Part shown: in pieces, positions 23,506-31,311 of the stretch
How the letters are laid out: each line of letters opens with the position of its first letter
Numbering within the stretch: the first letter of the stretch is position 1
Assembly: GCA_900545315.1 (NCBI GenBank)
Contig: UQYM01000028.1
Coordinates: forward strand, 1-35,963
Direction: 5' to 3'
From: an uncultured Alistipes sp.
Lineage (GTDB): Bacteria > Bacteroidota > Bacteroidia > Bacteroidales > Rikenellaceae
Length of the DNA: 35,963 nt
Program-made: the position numbers and the translations under genes
The notes under the pieces: generated by a model
Database searches by the model: none
What the model was told of the DNA's origin: nothing
Seen by the model: the letters and a program-made list of their open reading frames with translations, nothing else

Positions 23506-24546
23506 ATGAAAAAAGTTGTAACCTTCGGAGAGATTATGTTGCGTTTGGCAACACCGGACTATCTGCGTTTTTGCCAGGCCAAAGAGTTTACCGCTACATT
23601 CGGTGGCGGTGAGGCCAATGTAGCCGTTTCACTGGCCAACTACGGTCTCAAACCCGAGTTTGTTACTCGTATGCCGAAGAACGATATTGCAGAGAGCTGC
23701 CTCAAAGAGCTGCATAAATATGGTGTGGGAACCTCCCACGTGATTTACGGCGGGGACCGTCTGGGTATCTATTTCCTGGAGACAGGTGCAGTGGCCCGTC
23801 CGAGCAAAGTGGTGTATGACCGTGCTCACTCCGCTATCGCCGAGATTCAACCCGGTATGATCAACTGGGAAGAGGTGCTGGCCGGTGCCGATTGGTTCCA
23901 CTGGACCGGTATTACTCCGGCCCTGAGTCAGGGCGCAGCCGATGCCTGCCTCGAGGCGATCAAAACGGCCAATAAGATGGGCGTTACCGTATCGACCGAC
24001 CTCAATTTCCGTAAAAACCTTTGGAAATATGGTAAAACCGCTGTAGAGGTGATGCCGGCGCTGGTTGAGGGTTGCGATGTGATCCTCGGTAACGAGGAGG
24101 ATGCCGAAAAGGTATTCGGAATCAAACCCGAAGGCTTCGATGTAACCGCTACCGGCGGTAAAGTTAAGGCTGCAGAGTTCGAATCGGTCTGCAAACAGCT
24201 GATGAAACGTTTCCCGCGCGCCAAGAAGGTGATCATCACCCTGCGTGGTTCAATCAACGCAAACCACAACACCTGGGCTGGTGTGCTGTGGGATGGCAAA
24301 CAGCTCTTCGAATCACCCTCTTATGACATCACCCACATTGTGGACCGTGTCGGTGGCGGTGACTCCTTCATGGGCGGTCTGATCTACGGTCTGTTGACCT
24401 ACACGGGCGATGATCAGAAGGCATTGAATTTCGCCGTAGCGGCATCGTGTCTCAAACATACCATCTACGGAGACTTCAACATGGTAACCGTTCCCGAGGT
24501 GGAGAACCTGATGAAGGGTGACGGTTCAGGACGTGTATCACGCTAA
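23506..24546 (+). CDS. kdgK: 2-dehydro-3-deoxygluconokinase (PfkB family)
   Basis: The protein has 346 residues. It phosphorylates 2-keto-3-deoxygluconate (KDG) to KDPG in the cytosol. PfkB features are the start VVTFGEIMLRL, the first signature FGGGEANVAVSLANYG, the sugar-binding lid, the segment VSTDLNFRKNLWK, and the ATP/catalytic signature VDRVGGGDSFMGGLIYGL with base D286. LGIYFLETGAVARPSKVVYD is typical of KDG kinases among PfkB proteins. It is followed by eda, which uses its product. The gap to eda (254 bases) is unusually long for an operon and contains a near-perfect tandem (AGAGATGGCGCT/AGAGATGACGCT, about 24672-24697). Confidence 0.9.
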   Translation: MKKVVTFGEIMLRLATPDYLRFCQAKEFTATFGGGEANVAVSLANYGLKPEFVTRMPKNDIAESCLKELHKYGVGTSHVIYGGDRLGIYFLETGAVARPSKVVYDRAHSAIAEIQPGMINWEEVLAGADWFHWTGITPALSQGAADACLEAIKTANKMGVTVSTDLNFRKNLWKYGKTAVEVMPALVEGCDVILGNEEDAEKVFGIKPEGFDVTATGGKVKAAEFESVCKQLMKRFPRAKKVIITLRGSINANHNTWAGVLWDGKQLFESPSYDITHIVDRVGGGDSFMGGLIYGLLTYTGDDQKALNFAVAASCLKHTIYGDFNMVTVPEVENLMKGDGSGRVSR

Positions 24547-24800
24547 TCTCGTCAAGGGGCGACGGTCATCTGCAAGCGCTCGAAACCTGCAATCTGAGGA
24601 GCTGATTATGAGGGCTCTCTTGTGGTCGGAGCGGTTTGGCAGACGAGGTTGAGTTCGTCGAATGACAGAGTAGAGATGGCGCTGCAGAGATGACGCTCTC
24701 AAAACGGGTTTAGGGGGCTGGTACCTCCCATGCAGCGAGCTGAGAGGTGTCGGTTCATGTGAACAATGAATAGTTGAATTGATAAACGACAATCAATAAA

Positions 24801-25472
24801 ATGGCAAAGTTTTCCAAAATTGAGGTGCTCTCGACAATCGCCTCGACAGGTATGGTTCCTGTATTCTACAATAAGGATGTCGAAATTTCGAAAAATGTGC
24901 TTAAAGCGTGCTACGAAGGTGGCGTGCGTGCTTTCGAATTCACCAACCGTGGCGACCTGGCTCACGAAGTGTTCTGCGAATTGATCAAGTTTGCAGCCAA
25001 AGAGTGCCCGGAGATGATTCTGGGTGCCGGTTCAGTCGTTGACGCAGGAACGGCATCGCTCTATATTCAGTTGGGTGCCAACTTTATTGTTGGACCGCTC
25101 TTCAACCCTGACGTAGCAAAAGTTTGCAACCGTCGTTCGATTCCCTACACTCCCGGTTGCGGTTCAGTCTCAGAGGTGGGCTTCGCACAGGAGGCAGGTT
25201 GCGATCTCTGCAAAATCTTCCCGGCCGGTAACGTGGGTGGTCCGTCGTTCGTGAAGAACATGCTGGCTCCGATGCCTTGGTCGATGCTGATGGTAACCGG
25301 TGCGGTAGAACCGACTGAAGAGAACCTGTCGGCTTGGATGAAGGCCGGCGTGACCTGCGTAGGTATGGGATCGAAACTCTTCCCGTCGGATGTGATAGCA
25401 GCTAAAAACTGGAGCGCAATCACCGATAAATGCCGTGAGGCACTGGGCTATATCGCCAAATACCGCAAGTAA
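24801..25472 (+). CDS. eda: KDPG/KHG aldolase
   Basis: The protein has 223 residues. It cleaves 2-keto-3-deoxy-6-phosphogluconate to pyruvate and glyceraldehyde 3-phosphate. This is a class I aldolase TIM barrel with the catalytic Glu in RAFEFTNRG, the GAGSVVDAGTASLYIQLGAN segment, IPYTPGCGSVSEV and the Schiff-base lysine in CDLCKIFPAG (K138). Length and motifs are normal. It follows kdgK and precedes the EIIC gene by 63 bases, completing the lower half of the uronate route. Confidence 0.93.
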   Translation: MAKFSKIEVLSTIASTGMVPVFYNKDVEISKNVLKACYEGGVRAFEFTNRGDLAHEVFCELIKFAAKECPEMILGAGSVVDAGTASLYIQLGANFIVGPLFNPDVAKVCNRRSIPYTPGCGSVSEVGFAQEAGCDLCKIFPAGNVGGPSFVKNMLAPMPWSMLMVTGAVEPTEENLSAWMKAGVTCVGMGSKLFPSDVIAAKNWSAITDKCREALGYIAKYRK

Positions 25473-25535
25473 TTCCGCTCCGGGCCGTCGGTCCCCTGTC
25501 GGAGAAAGTTCATGTAAACCTTTTCAACAAAACAT

Positions 25536-26954
25536 ATGAAAGAAGTATTCGGTTATATCGTAGGACTGGGTGCACCTGTGATGATGCCTATCATCTTTAC
25601 GGTGTTGGGCGTTTGTATCGGCATCAAGTTCGGTAAGGCCCTCAAAAGCGGTCTGCTCGTCGGCGTCGGTTTCGTCGGCCTCTCGATCGTGACGGCGCTG
25701 CTGACCAGTGCACTGGGCCCTGCTCTGAATGGCGTGGTCGATATCTACGGGTTGCAACTCAAAGTCTTCGACATGGGTTGGCCGGCTGCGGCCAGTATCG
25801 CCTACAACACCTCAGTAGGTGCATTTATTATCCCGATCTGCTTGGGAATTAATATCCTGATGTTGGTGACCAAAACCACCAAAACCGTCAATATCGACCT
25901 GTGGAATTACTGGCATTTCGCCTTTATCGGTGCGTTGGCCTATTTCGCAACGGACAGCCTCTTGTGGGGATTCTTCGCTGCGATCATCTGCTACATCATT
26001 ACGTTGATTATCGCCGATTTTACAGCACCCCATTTCCAGAAGTTCTACGAGAAGATGGACGGAATCTCGATTCCACAACCCTTCTGTGCCGGTTTCGTGC
26101 CGTTTGCCTGGGCCATCAATAAAGGTCTCGACAAGATCCCCGGCGTGAACAAGATCAATATCGACTCCGAAGGAATGAAAAAGAAGTTCGGTCTGATGGG
26201 TGAACCGCTCTTCCTCGGTGTCGTGATCGGCTGCTGTATCGGTGCGTTGGCCCGCTATGACCTGCCGAAAGTGCTGATGTTGGGTGTGCAGATGGGTGCC
26301 GTAATGGAGCTGATCCCGCGTATTACCGGTCTGTTTATCGAAGGTCTGCTGCCGATCTCGGATGCAACCAAATCGATGATCGCTCGCAAGTTCAAGAAGA
26401 GTGCCGGTCTGAATATCGGTATGAGTCCGGCGTTGGTGATCGGTCACCCTGCCACATTGGTGGTGTCACTGTTGCTGATCCCGGTGATCATTCTGTTGGC
26501 GGTTATTCTGCCCGGTAACGAATTCTTGCCGCTGGCATCGTTGGCCGGTATGTTCTACATCTTCCCCCTGATTCTGCCGATTACCAAAGGTAATGTTTTC
26601 AAAACGTTTGTGATCGGATTGATCCTGTTGGTGGCAGGTGTTTATATCGTAACAAATCTGGCGCCGGTATTCTCGTTGGCTGCCCGTGATGTTTACGAAA
26701 TGACGCAGGATGCAGCCGTACGCATTCCGGACGGATTTAACGATGCCGCAGCCATTGACTTCGCTTCAAGCCCCTTCACCTGGATTATCTACCACCTGAC
26801 CGTATCCATTAAGATCATCGGCCCGATTGTTTTGGTGCTGGGTACCCTGGGACTGATGTTGCTTAACCGCAAAGCCATCCTCAAACAGAGTCGTCAGCAC
26901 GAACAGGAGGCTGCAGGTGAGATCGAGGAGAAGAGTGAAACCGATGCGAAATAA
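25536..26954 (+). CDS. orphan galactitol-type PTS IIC permease
   Basis: The protein has 472 residues and about 10-12 membrane segments. Gat-family IIC signatures are IVGLGAPVMMPIIFTVLGVC at the N terminus, FDMGWPAAASIAY, GEPLFLGVVIGCCIGALARY, GAVMELIPRITGLFIEGLLP, VIGHPATLVVSLLLIPVIIL and AVILPGNEFLPLASLAG. It ends in a charged cytoplasmic tail (HEQEAAGEIEEKSETDAK). No IIA, IIB, HPr or enzyme I gene is in the window, and Bacteroidales generally lack a sugar PTS (established knowledge). It therefore probably works as a facilitator or ion-coupled importer. Its place between eda and kduI, with a separate kinase kdgK, suggests it brings in a keto-deoxy or diketo-deoxy uronate that is phosphorylated only afterwards. 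Substrate is inference. Confidence 0.88.
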   Translation: MKEVFGYIVGLGAPVMMPIIFTVLGVCIGIKFGKALKSGLLVGVGFVGLSIVTALLTSALGPALNGVVDIYGLQLKVFDMGWPAAASIAYNTSVGAFIIPICLGINILMLVTKTTKTVNIDLWNYWHFAFIGALAYFATDSLLWGFFAAIICYIITLIIADFTAPHFQKFYEKMDGISIPQPFCAGFVPFAWAINKGLDKIPGVNKINIDSEGMKKKFGLMGEPLFLGVVIGCCIGALARYDLPKVLMLGVQMGAVMELIPRITGLFIEGLLPISDATKSMIARKFKKSAGLNIGMSPALVIGHPATLVVSLLLIPVIILLAVILPGNEFLPLASLAGMFYIFPLILPITKGNVFKTFVIGLILLVAGVYIVTNLAPVFSLAARDVYEMTQDAAVRIPDGFNDAAAIDFASSPFTWIIYHLTVSIKIIGPIVLVLGTLGLMLLNRKAILKQSRQHEQEAAGEIEEKSETDAK

Positions 26955-26998
26955 GGAAGTTAATCCCAAACGCAATACAAACAATTAGAAAGAACCAT

Positions 26999-27919
26999 AT
27001 GAAAAGAGTATTTTTTATGCTGATTGCCGGTGTGGCCGCTCTGTCGGCTTCGGCCCAGGTCAACTACAAGATTCAGACTGCCTGCAACCCGCAGGATGTG
27101 AAAACCTACGATACGGAACGTCTGCGCAGCAGCTTCCTGATGGAGAAGGTGATGGTCCCCGATGAGATCAACGTGACCTATTCGATGTATGATCGTTTCA
27201 TCTTCGGTGGTGCCATGCCGGTAAACAAAGAGTTGGTGCTCGAGACGATTGATCCGTTAAAAGCTCCCTATTTCCTCTATGCTCGTGAATTGGGTGTGAT
27301 CAATGTCGGTGGTGACGGTATCGTAACGGTCGATGGTAAGGAGTACACGCTCCGTTTCCGGGATGCACTGTATGTAGGTCGTGGGAACGAGAAGGTGACC
27401 TTCAAGAGCAAAGATGCTTCGAAACCGGCCAAATTCTACATCAACTCGGCTACCGCTCACAAGGCATACGCAACTCAGCTGGTAACGATCGACGGTATCA
27501 AGGGCTCACTGAAAGCCAATTCATTCCCTGCCGGTAAACTCGAAGAGAGCAACGACCGTGTCATCAATCAGTTGATCGTCAAGAATGTGCTCAAAGAGGG
27601 ACCTTGCCAGTTGCAGATGGGCTTGACCGAACTGAAACCGGGCAGCGTATGGAACACCATGCCGCCTCATGTACACAGCCGCCGTATCGAGGCATACTTC
27701 TATTTCAATATTCCTGAGGGCAACATGATCTGCCACCTGATGGGTGAGCCGCAGCAGGAGCGTCTGGTTTGGATGGCTCCCGAGCAGGCAATCATGTCTC
27801 CCGAGTGGTCAATTCACGCAGCTGCCGGTACCAGCAACTACATGTTCATCTGGGGTATGGCAGGCGAAAACCTCGACTATGGCGATATGGACAAGATCAC
27901 CTATCCCGAAATGCGTTAA
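26999..27919 (+). CDS. kduI: 5-dehydro-4-deoxy-D-glucuronate isomerase with signal peptide
   Basis: The protein has 306 residues. It converts 5-keto-4-deoxyuronate, the product of unsaturated uronate breakdown, to 2,5-diketo-3-deoxygluconate. The cupin zinc site is complete: H224 and H226 (PPHVHSRR), E231 (EAYFYF), H273 (WSIHAAAG), with the same relative spacing (+2, +7, +49) that I recall for the enteric enzyme. The N terminus MKRVFFMLIAGVAALSASAQ is an exact extra signal peptide with an ASA|Q cleavage site; homology to ordinary KduI (about 280 residues) starts right after it (YKIQTACNPQDVKTYDT). So this KduI should act in the periplasm, unlike the cytosolic textbook enzyme. It is the last gene of the operon, followed by a strong terminator. 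kduD is not in the window. Confidence 0.92.
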   Translation: MKRVFFMLIAGVAALSASAQVNYKIQTACNPQDVKTYDTERLRSSFLMEKVMVPDEINVTYSMYDRFIFGGAMPVNKELVLETIDPLKAPYFLYARELGVINVGGDGIVTVDGKEYTLRFRDALYVGRGNEKVTFKSKDASKPAKFYINSATAHKAYATQLVTIDGIKGSLKANSFPAGKLEESNDRVINQLIVKNVLKEGPCQLQMGLTELKPGSVWNTMPPHVHSRRIEAYFYFNIPEGNMICHLMGEPQQERLVWMAPEQAIMSPEWSIHAAAGTSNYMFIWGMAGENLDYGDMDKITYPEMR

Positions 27920-27936
27920 ATCAAGCAGATTCGCAT

Positions 27937-27972
27937 AAAAAAAACGGACGGTTACACACCGTCCGTTTTTTT
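27937..27972 (+). terminator. intrinsic terminator of the uronate operon
   Basis: ACGGACGGT (27944-27952) pairs with ACCGTCCGT (27958-27966) over a five-base loop, with an A-run before and a T-run after, 18 bases behind the kduI stop. Bidirectional by sequence. Confidence 0.92.
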
Positions 27973-27982
27973 ATTGGATTGG

Positions 27983-28006
27983 GCGGCGATGTCCCACGGG
28001 ATTACG
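27983..28006 (+). repeat. imperfect direct repeat, copy 1
   Basis: A 24-base segment GCGGCGATGTCCCACGGGAT plus TACG. It recurs at 28520-28543 with three mismatches, one copy on each side of tRNA-His. Neither copy lies in a recognised gene. Confidence 0.5.
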
Positions 28007-28228
28007 CGGAGCTTATACATGATGCGGATTTTCTGCCCTTCACGCCCACGTTAAGGTCAATGGCTTTTCCCCTAAATGTCTTTTTTTAGGGTTGTCCTTT
28101 TTGCGCCATGGGGCTTCGATTCGAGAAGGGGTGGATGTAATACAGGATGATTTGTTCGGCCTGGATCCGATGATGAACTTCTACGCTGACTCAATAAAAA
28201 TCTTTTTTGTGGCGAAATCGGGCGAAAA

Positions 28229-28260
28229 TTTGGTAATAATCGAAAAGAGTGTTACATTTG
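28229..28260 (+). promoter_or_regulatory. tRNA-His promoter
   Basis: TTTG at 28229-28232 and TACATTTG at 28253-28260 with a 20-base spacer match the Bacteroidetes promoter consensus. The mature tRNA starts 30 bases downstream. The 250 bases before this promoter hold only a weak CCCTAAA/TTTAGGG inverted repeat (28070-28091). Confidence 0.75.
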
Positions 28261-28290
28261 CACGCTGTTTCCAATGAAGGGACAGAGATG

Positions 28291-28364
28291 GTGGATGTAG
28301 CTCAGTTGGTTAGAGCGACGGATTGTGGTTCCGTAGGTCGTGGGTTCGAGGCCCATCTTCCACC
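28291..28364 (+). tRNA. tRNA-His (GTG)
   Basis: A complete cloverleaf. The D-arm region is TAGCTCAGTTGGTTAGAGC, the anticodon loop TTGTGGT has anticodon GTG at 28325-28327, and the T-arm is GTGGGTTCGAGGCCCAT. The acceptor stem GTGGATG/CTTCCAC has one T-T mismatch. A G at 28290 (position -1) and discriminator C at 28364 are the identity marks of tRNA-His. CCA is not encoded. Confidence 0.95.
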
Positions 28365-28373
28365 CTCGATTGT

Positions 28374-28408
28374 AAAAGAGTCTCGCTTTTGTGAGACTCT
28401 TTTTTTTG
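28374..28408 (+). terminator. intrinsic terminator after tRNA-His
   Basis: AAAAGAGTCTC (28374-28384) pairs with GAGACTCTTTT (28393-28403) over an eight-base loop and runs into a T-tract. Confidence 0.9.
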
Positions 28409-28519
28409 TTTAATGACGTTTGTTAACAGCAAAACAACCTGTTGCCACGTGTTTGGCTCAGACAAGGATTGTAGCTGCCCCCAGTGATCAAGAATCCCTG
28501 CAGATTAATCGATCTGTGA

Positions 28520-28543
28520 GCGGAGATGTGCCACGGGAATACG
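28520..28543 (+). repeat. imperfect direct repeat, copy 2
   Basis: GCGGAGATGTGCCACGGGAA plus TACG matches 27983-28006 at 21 of 24 positions. It lies in the 281-base gap between the tRNA terminator and deaD, in which no gene or clear promoter was found. Confidence 0.5.
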
Positions 28544-28689
28544 TAGGAATTGTGCTGATTTGATTTGACAGGATTCTATTGGCGCAGTTGGCTCCGGAAA
28601 GCAGAAACAACGAGATCAGGAGCCTCATTTTGCTGTTTAATTGTTGCCAGGCTACCTCTGGCCTATGGATGAATAACCGAAATTGCGAT

Positions 28690-30639
28690 ATGACACAACT
28701 GGATGAATTTGCCGCTTTGGGATTGGACGAGAAGGTGCTTCCGGCCATCCAGGCGAAAGGTTTTGAGACCCCCTCCCCGATCCAAAAGCTGACCATTCCG
28801 GTCCTCTTGGATGAGAAGCGACGTAACGACCTGATTGCCCAGGCACAAACCGGAACGGGTAAGACAGCCGCATTCGGTCTCCCGTTGCTGGAGCGACTTA
28901 CACCTAAAAAAGGCACGGTTCAGGGACTGATCCTGGTGCCGACCCGTGAACTCGCCCTTCAGGTGACCGAAGAGTTGATCTCTTTCAATCAATACAGCCG
29001 GTTGTGTATTATGGCCATTTATGGCGGTGCATCGATCTCCGAGCAGTTGAGGCGTCTGAAAAAAGGGGTCGATATTGTGGTGGGAACTCCCGGGCGTATT
29101 CTCGACCACCTGCGTCGCGGAACGCTGGATCTCAAAGAGCTGCAATATCTGATCCTCGATGAGGCGGACGAGATGCTGAATATGGGCTTTATTGAGGATG
29201 TGGAGGCGATTCTCGCTGAATCGAATGATTATCGTCGCATTCTGCTCTTTTCGGCTACCATGCCGACCCGTATTGTGGCGTTGTCCAAGCAGTACATGAA
29301 GGAGGTCGAGGTGTTGAAGGTGCCGAGCAAAGAGATGACGACCGATCTGACCGACCAGATCTATTTCGAGGTGCGCGACAGCGATAAATTCGATGCCTTG
29401 ACCCGAATTATCGATGTGGAGGCTGACTTTTACGGAATTGTCTTCTGCCGTACGAAGGTGGCCGTGGACGAGCTGGTGACCCGTCTGACGCAACGCGGTT
29501 ATGCGGCCGAAGGGCTGCACGGCGATGTTTCGCAGGCACAACGGGAAAAGATCCTGAAAAAATTCAAGGACAAGCAGGTGACCATTCTGGTGGCTACCGA
29601 TGTGGCCGCACGTGGAATTGATGTCAACAACCTGACGCACGTGATCAACTATTCGTTGCCGCAGGATTCCGAATCGTATGTGCATCGAATTGGTCGTACA
29701 GGTCGTGCCGGGAATACCGGTACGGCAATTACCTTTATTTCGAGCTCCGAATATCGTCAGTTTATGATGATGCAGCGAGAGATTAAGGTTGATATTAAAA
29801 AGGTGCCGATTCCCACGGCACAGCATGTGGTGGAGATCAAGAAAAACCGCATCAAAGATGAGCTGGCCGAGATCATCGAGAATGAAAACTATACCGAATA
29901 CATGCCGATGGCTGCCGAATTGTTGCAGAATCAATCTCCTGAGGTGGCGATGGCTTCTCTGTTGCGTTTAGCCTTTAAAAATGAGCTGGAGGAGAGCAAC
30001 TATCCGGAGATTCGTTCGATTCATGTCGATCGTCGTGGAACTGCCCGTCTGTTTATTGCGGTCGGTAAGTTTGACGGTTACGATGTGCGCAAGTTGTTGC
30101 GGCTGCTCAAACGGGAGTGTGGCTTGACCGATAGCCAGATTGACGACGTTCGGGTGCTGGATAGCTTTTCATTTGCCACCGTGCCTTTTGAGGAGGCTAA
30201 AGAGGCCATCCGTCGGCTGAACAGTATTCATAAGGGAGGACGACCCATTGCCGAAATTGCTCAGAATGGGCAGGAGGGCCAGGGGCGTTCTTCTGGATCG
30301 CGCCGTGCCCACACTAAAGAGGCGGTCAAGAGAGGCGGTCGGGAAAAGCGACGGGCGGTTGCTCCGGCGCAAAGATCGCACAGTGTGGGCAGACGCTCGC
30401 AACATGATGAGCGGTCCGGAGAGGACCAATTCTCACGTCGGGCTGAATCGCGTCTGTCAGATGCTTCGGAGAGGCAGTCGGAGCGTAAATCCCTCCCTTC
30501 CAAAAAGAAGAAGGGTGAGGATTGGCAAAACGATTTTGCGGAGTTTTTTGCTCAGCAGGAACAGCAGAGATGGGGCGGCAAAGAGGGTGCCGATCCACAG
30601 CTCTCCAGCCCCAAAACAAAAAAACATAAGGATCGCTAA
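28690..30639 (+). CDS. deaD: DEAD-box RNA helicase, CsdA/DeaD type
   Basis: The protein has 649 residues from the ATG at 28690 (MTQLDEFAALGLDEK). Two upstream in-frame ATGs give a leader without helicase character. It unwinds structured RNA, probably in ribosome assembly and at low temperature. Motifs are the Q motif GFETPSPIQ, Walker A AQTGTGKT (52-59), PTRELALQ, TPGRI, DEAD (157-160), SAT, RGIDV and HRIGRTGR. A DbpA-type RNA-binding domain follows at about 465-545 (YPEIRSIHVDRRGTARLFIA). Then comes a basic, low-complexity tail of about 100 residues rich in Arg, Ser, Glu and Lys, probably disordered and RNA-binding. Monocistronic. Confidence 0.93.
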   Translation: MTQLDEFAALGLDEKVLPAIQAKGFETPSPIQKLTIPVLLDEKRRNDLIAQAQTGTGKTAAFGLPLLERLTPKKGTVQGLILVPTRELALQVTEELISFNQYSRLCIMAIYGGASISEQLRRLKKGVDIVVGTPGRILDHLRRGTLDLKELQYLILDEADEMLNMGFIEDVEAILAESNDYRRILLFSATMPTRIVALSKQYMKEVEVLKVPSKEMTTDLTDQIYFEVRDSDKFDALTRIIDVEADFYGIVFCRTKVAVDELVTRLTQRGYAAEGLHGDVSQAQREKILKKFKDKQVTILVATDVAARGIDVNNLTHVINYSLPQDSESYVHRIGRTGRAGNTGTAITFISSSEYRQFMMMQREIKVDIKKVPIPTAQHVVEIKKNRIKDELAEIIENENYTEYMPMAAELLQNQSPEVAMASLLRLAFKNELEESNYPEIRSIHVDRRGTARLFIAVGKFDGYDVRKLLRLLKRECGLTDSQIDDVRVLDSFSFATVPFEEAKEAIRRLNSIHKGGRPIAEIAQNGQEGQGRSSGSRRAHTKEAVKRGGREKRRAVAPAQRSHSVGRRSQHDERSGEDQFSRRAESRLSDASERQSERKSLPSKKKKGEDWQNDFAEFFAQQEQQRWGGKEGADPQLSSPKTKKHKDR

Positions 30640-30820
30640 CGACATACTGGTGAAAATGGTAGCGGATATCTAAGCTCAGATCAACAACCGTATTGTACTC
30701 ATAAGGAGTATGCATCTTGATAGGGGGCTATTTGTGAGGAATAGCGTTGTGAAGGGATGGCCTGTAATACTCGTCGAGGTAGTCCGAGCAATTTAATCCA
30801 AAACAATAAAAATGACAAAG

Positions 30821-30881
30821 TGGCAGGGAGTGGCAGTGAGAATGGCTGAACCTGCCATTTTTTCGTATTCGTTCAGCCATT
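30821..30881 (+). promoter_or_regulatory. alternative hairpins, possible terminator or attenuator
   Basis: Three pairings compete. AATGGC (30841-30846) with GCCATT (30854-30859) runs into a T-tract and forms a terminator. AATGGCTGAAC (30841-30851) with GTTCAGCCATT (30871-30881) is a perfect 11-pair stem. TGGCAGG (30821-30827) with CCTGCCA (30851-30857) is a third. It may simply end deaD transcription 200 bases upstream or act as a switch before groES. Confidence 0.5.
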
Positions 30882-30943
30882 TCAGCAATCCCAATCTGTC
30901 AAAATAGGTTTGGCACATATTGTGATAAGGTAGTGTCTGCATT

Positions 30944-30983
30944 CGGATCATTAGATCCGGGCATCCGCGCAGTTGCGGATCCG
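30944..30983 (+). repeat. tandem small hairpins in the groES 5' region
   Basis: CGGATC (30944-30949) pairs with GATCCG (30954-30959), and ATCCGC (30963-30968) with GCGGAT (30975-30980). Cross-pairing between the two units is also possible. They end 30 bases before the groES ATG and could shape the mRNA leader or serve as a protein-binding site. Confidence 0.45.
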
Positions 30984-31012
30984 TATTCGAACAACCTTAA
31001 AAAAATAGAACA

Positions 31013-31282
31013 ATGACAGTAAAACCATTAGCAGATCGGGTTCTGATCGAACCAAATCCTGCAGAAGAGAAGACAGCTGGTGGACTCTACATTCCTGACA
31101 CTGCAAAAGAGAAACCTCTTGCAGGTAAAGTAATCGCAGTTGGTCCCGGTACCTCGGATGTAAAAATGGAGGTTAAGGTGGGCGATCAGGTTCTTTATGG
31201 CAAGTATGCCGGTACCGAAATCACCATTGAAGGCAAGGATCTGCTGATCATGAAACAGGGCGATATCCTCGCTATTATCTAA
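31013..31282 (+). CDS. groES: co-chaperonin GroES
   Basis: The protein has 89 residues. It forms the seven-fold lid of the GroEL chamber in the cytosol. Motifs are VKPLADRVLIEP, the mobile loop EEKTAGGLYIPDTAKEKP, GKVIAVGPG, VKVGDQVLYGKYAGTEI and LLIMKQGDILAII at the end. Short, normal Bacteroidales length. It is preceded by an A-rich leader and followed by groEL after 29 bases. Confidence 0.97.
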   Translation: MTVKPLADRVLIEPNPAEEKTAGGLYIPDTAKEKPLAGKVIAVGPGTSDVKMEVKVGDQVLYGKYAGTEITIEGKDLLIMKQGDILAII

Positions 31283-31311
31283 TCTGTTCCAACCCTAAAT
31301 TCTGAAAAACC

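Larger units (their letters stand above)
30640..31012 (+). other. groES leader region
   Basis: This 373-base gap holds no gene. It has two structured zones: 30821-30881 with mutually exclusive pairings and 30944-30983 with small tandem hairpins. No CIRCE element (TTAGCACTC-N9-GAGTGCTAA) is present. A possible but weak promoter begins at TTTG 30909. Confidence 0.5.

Noticed and set aside
25536..26954. Complete phosphotransferase system
   Set aside because: Only the membrane IIC component is present; no IIA, IIB, HPr or enzyme I signature occurs in any frame of the window.
28663..29934. 423-codon minus-strand frame opposite deaD
   Set aside because: It mirrors the helicase gene; His/Gln-rich composition is typical of the reverse complement of a coding strand.
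30640..31012. CIRCE element before groES
   Set aside because: No TTAGCACTC/GAGTGCTAA pair is present; the inverted repeats found have other sequences.
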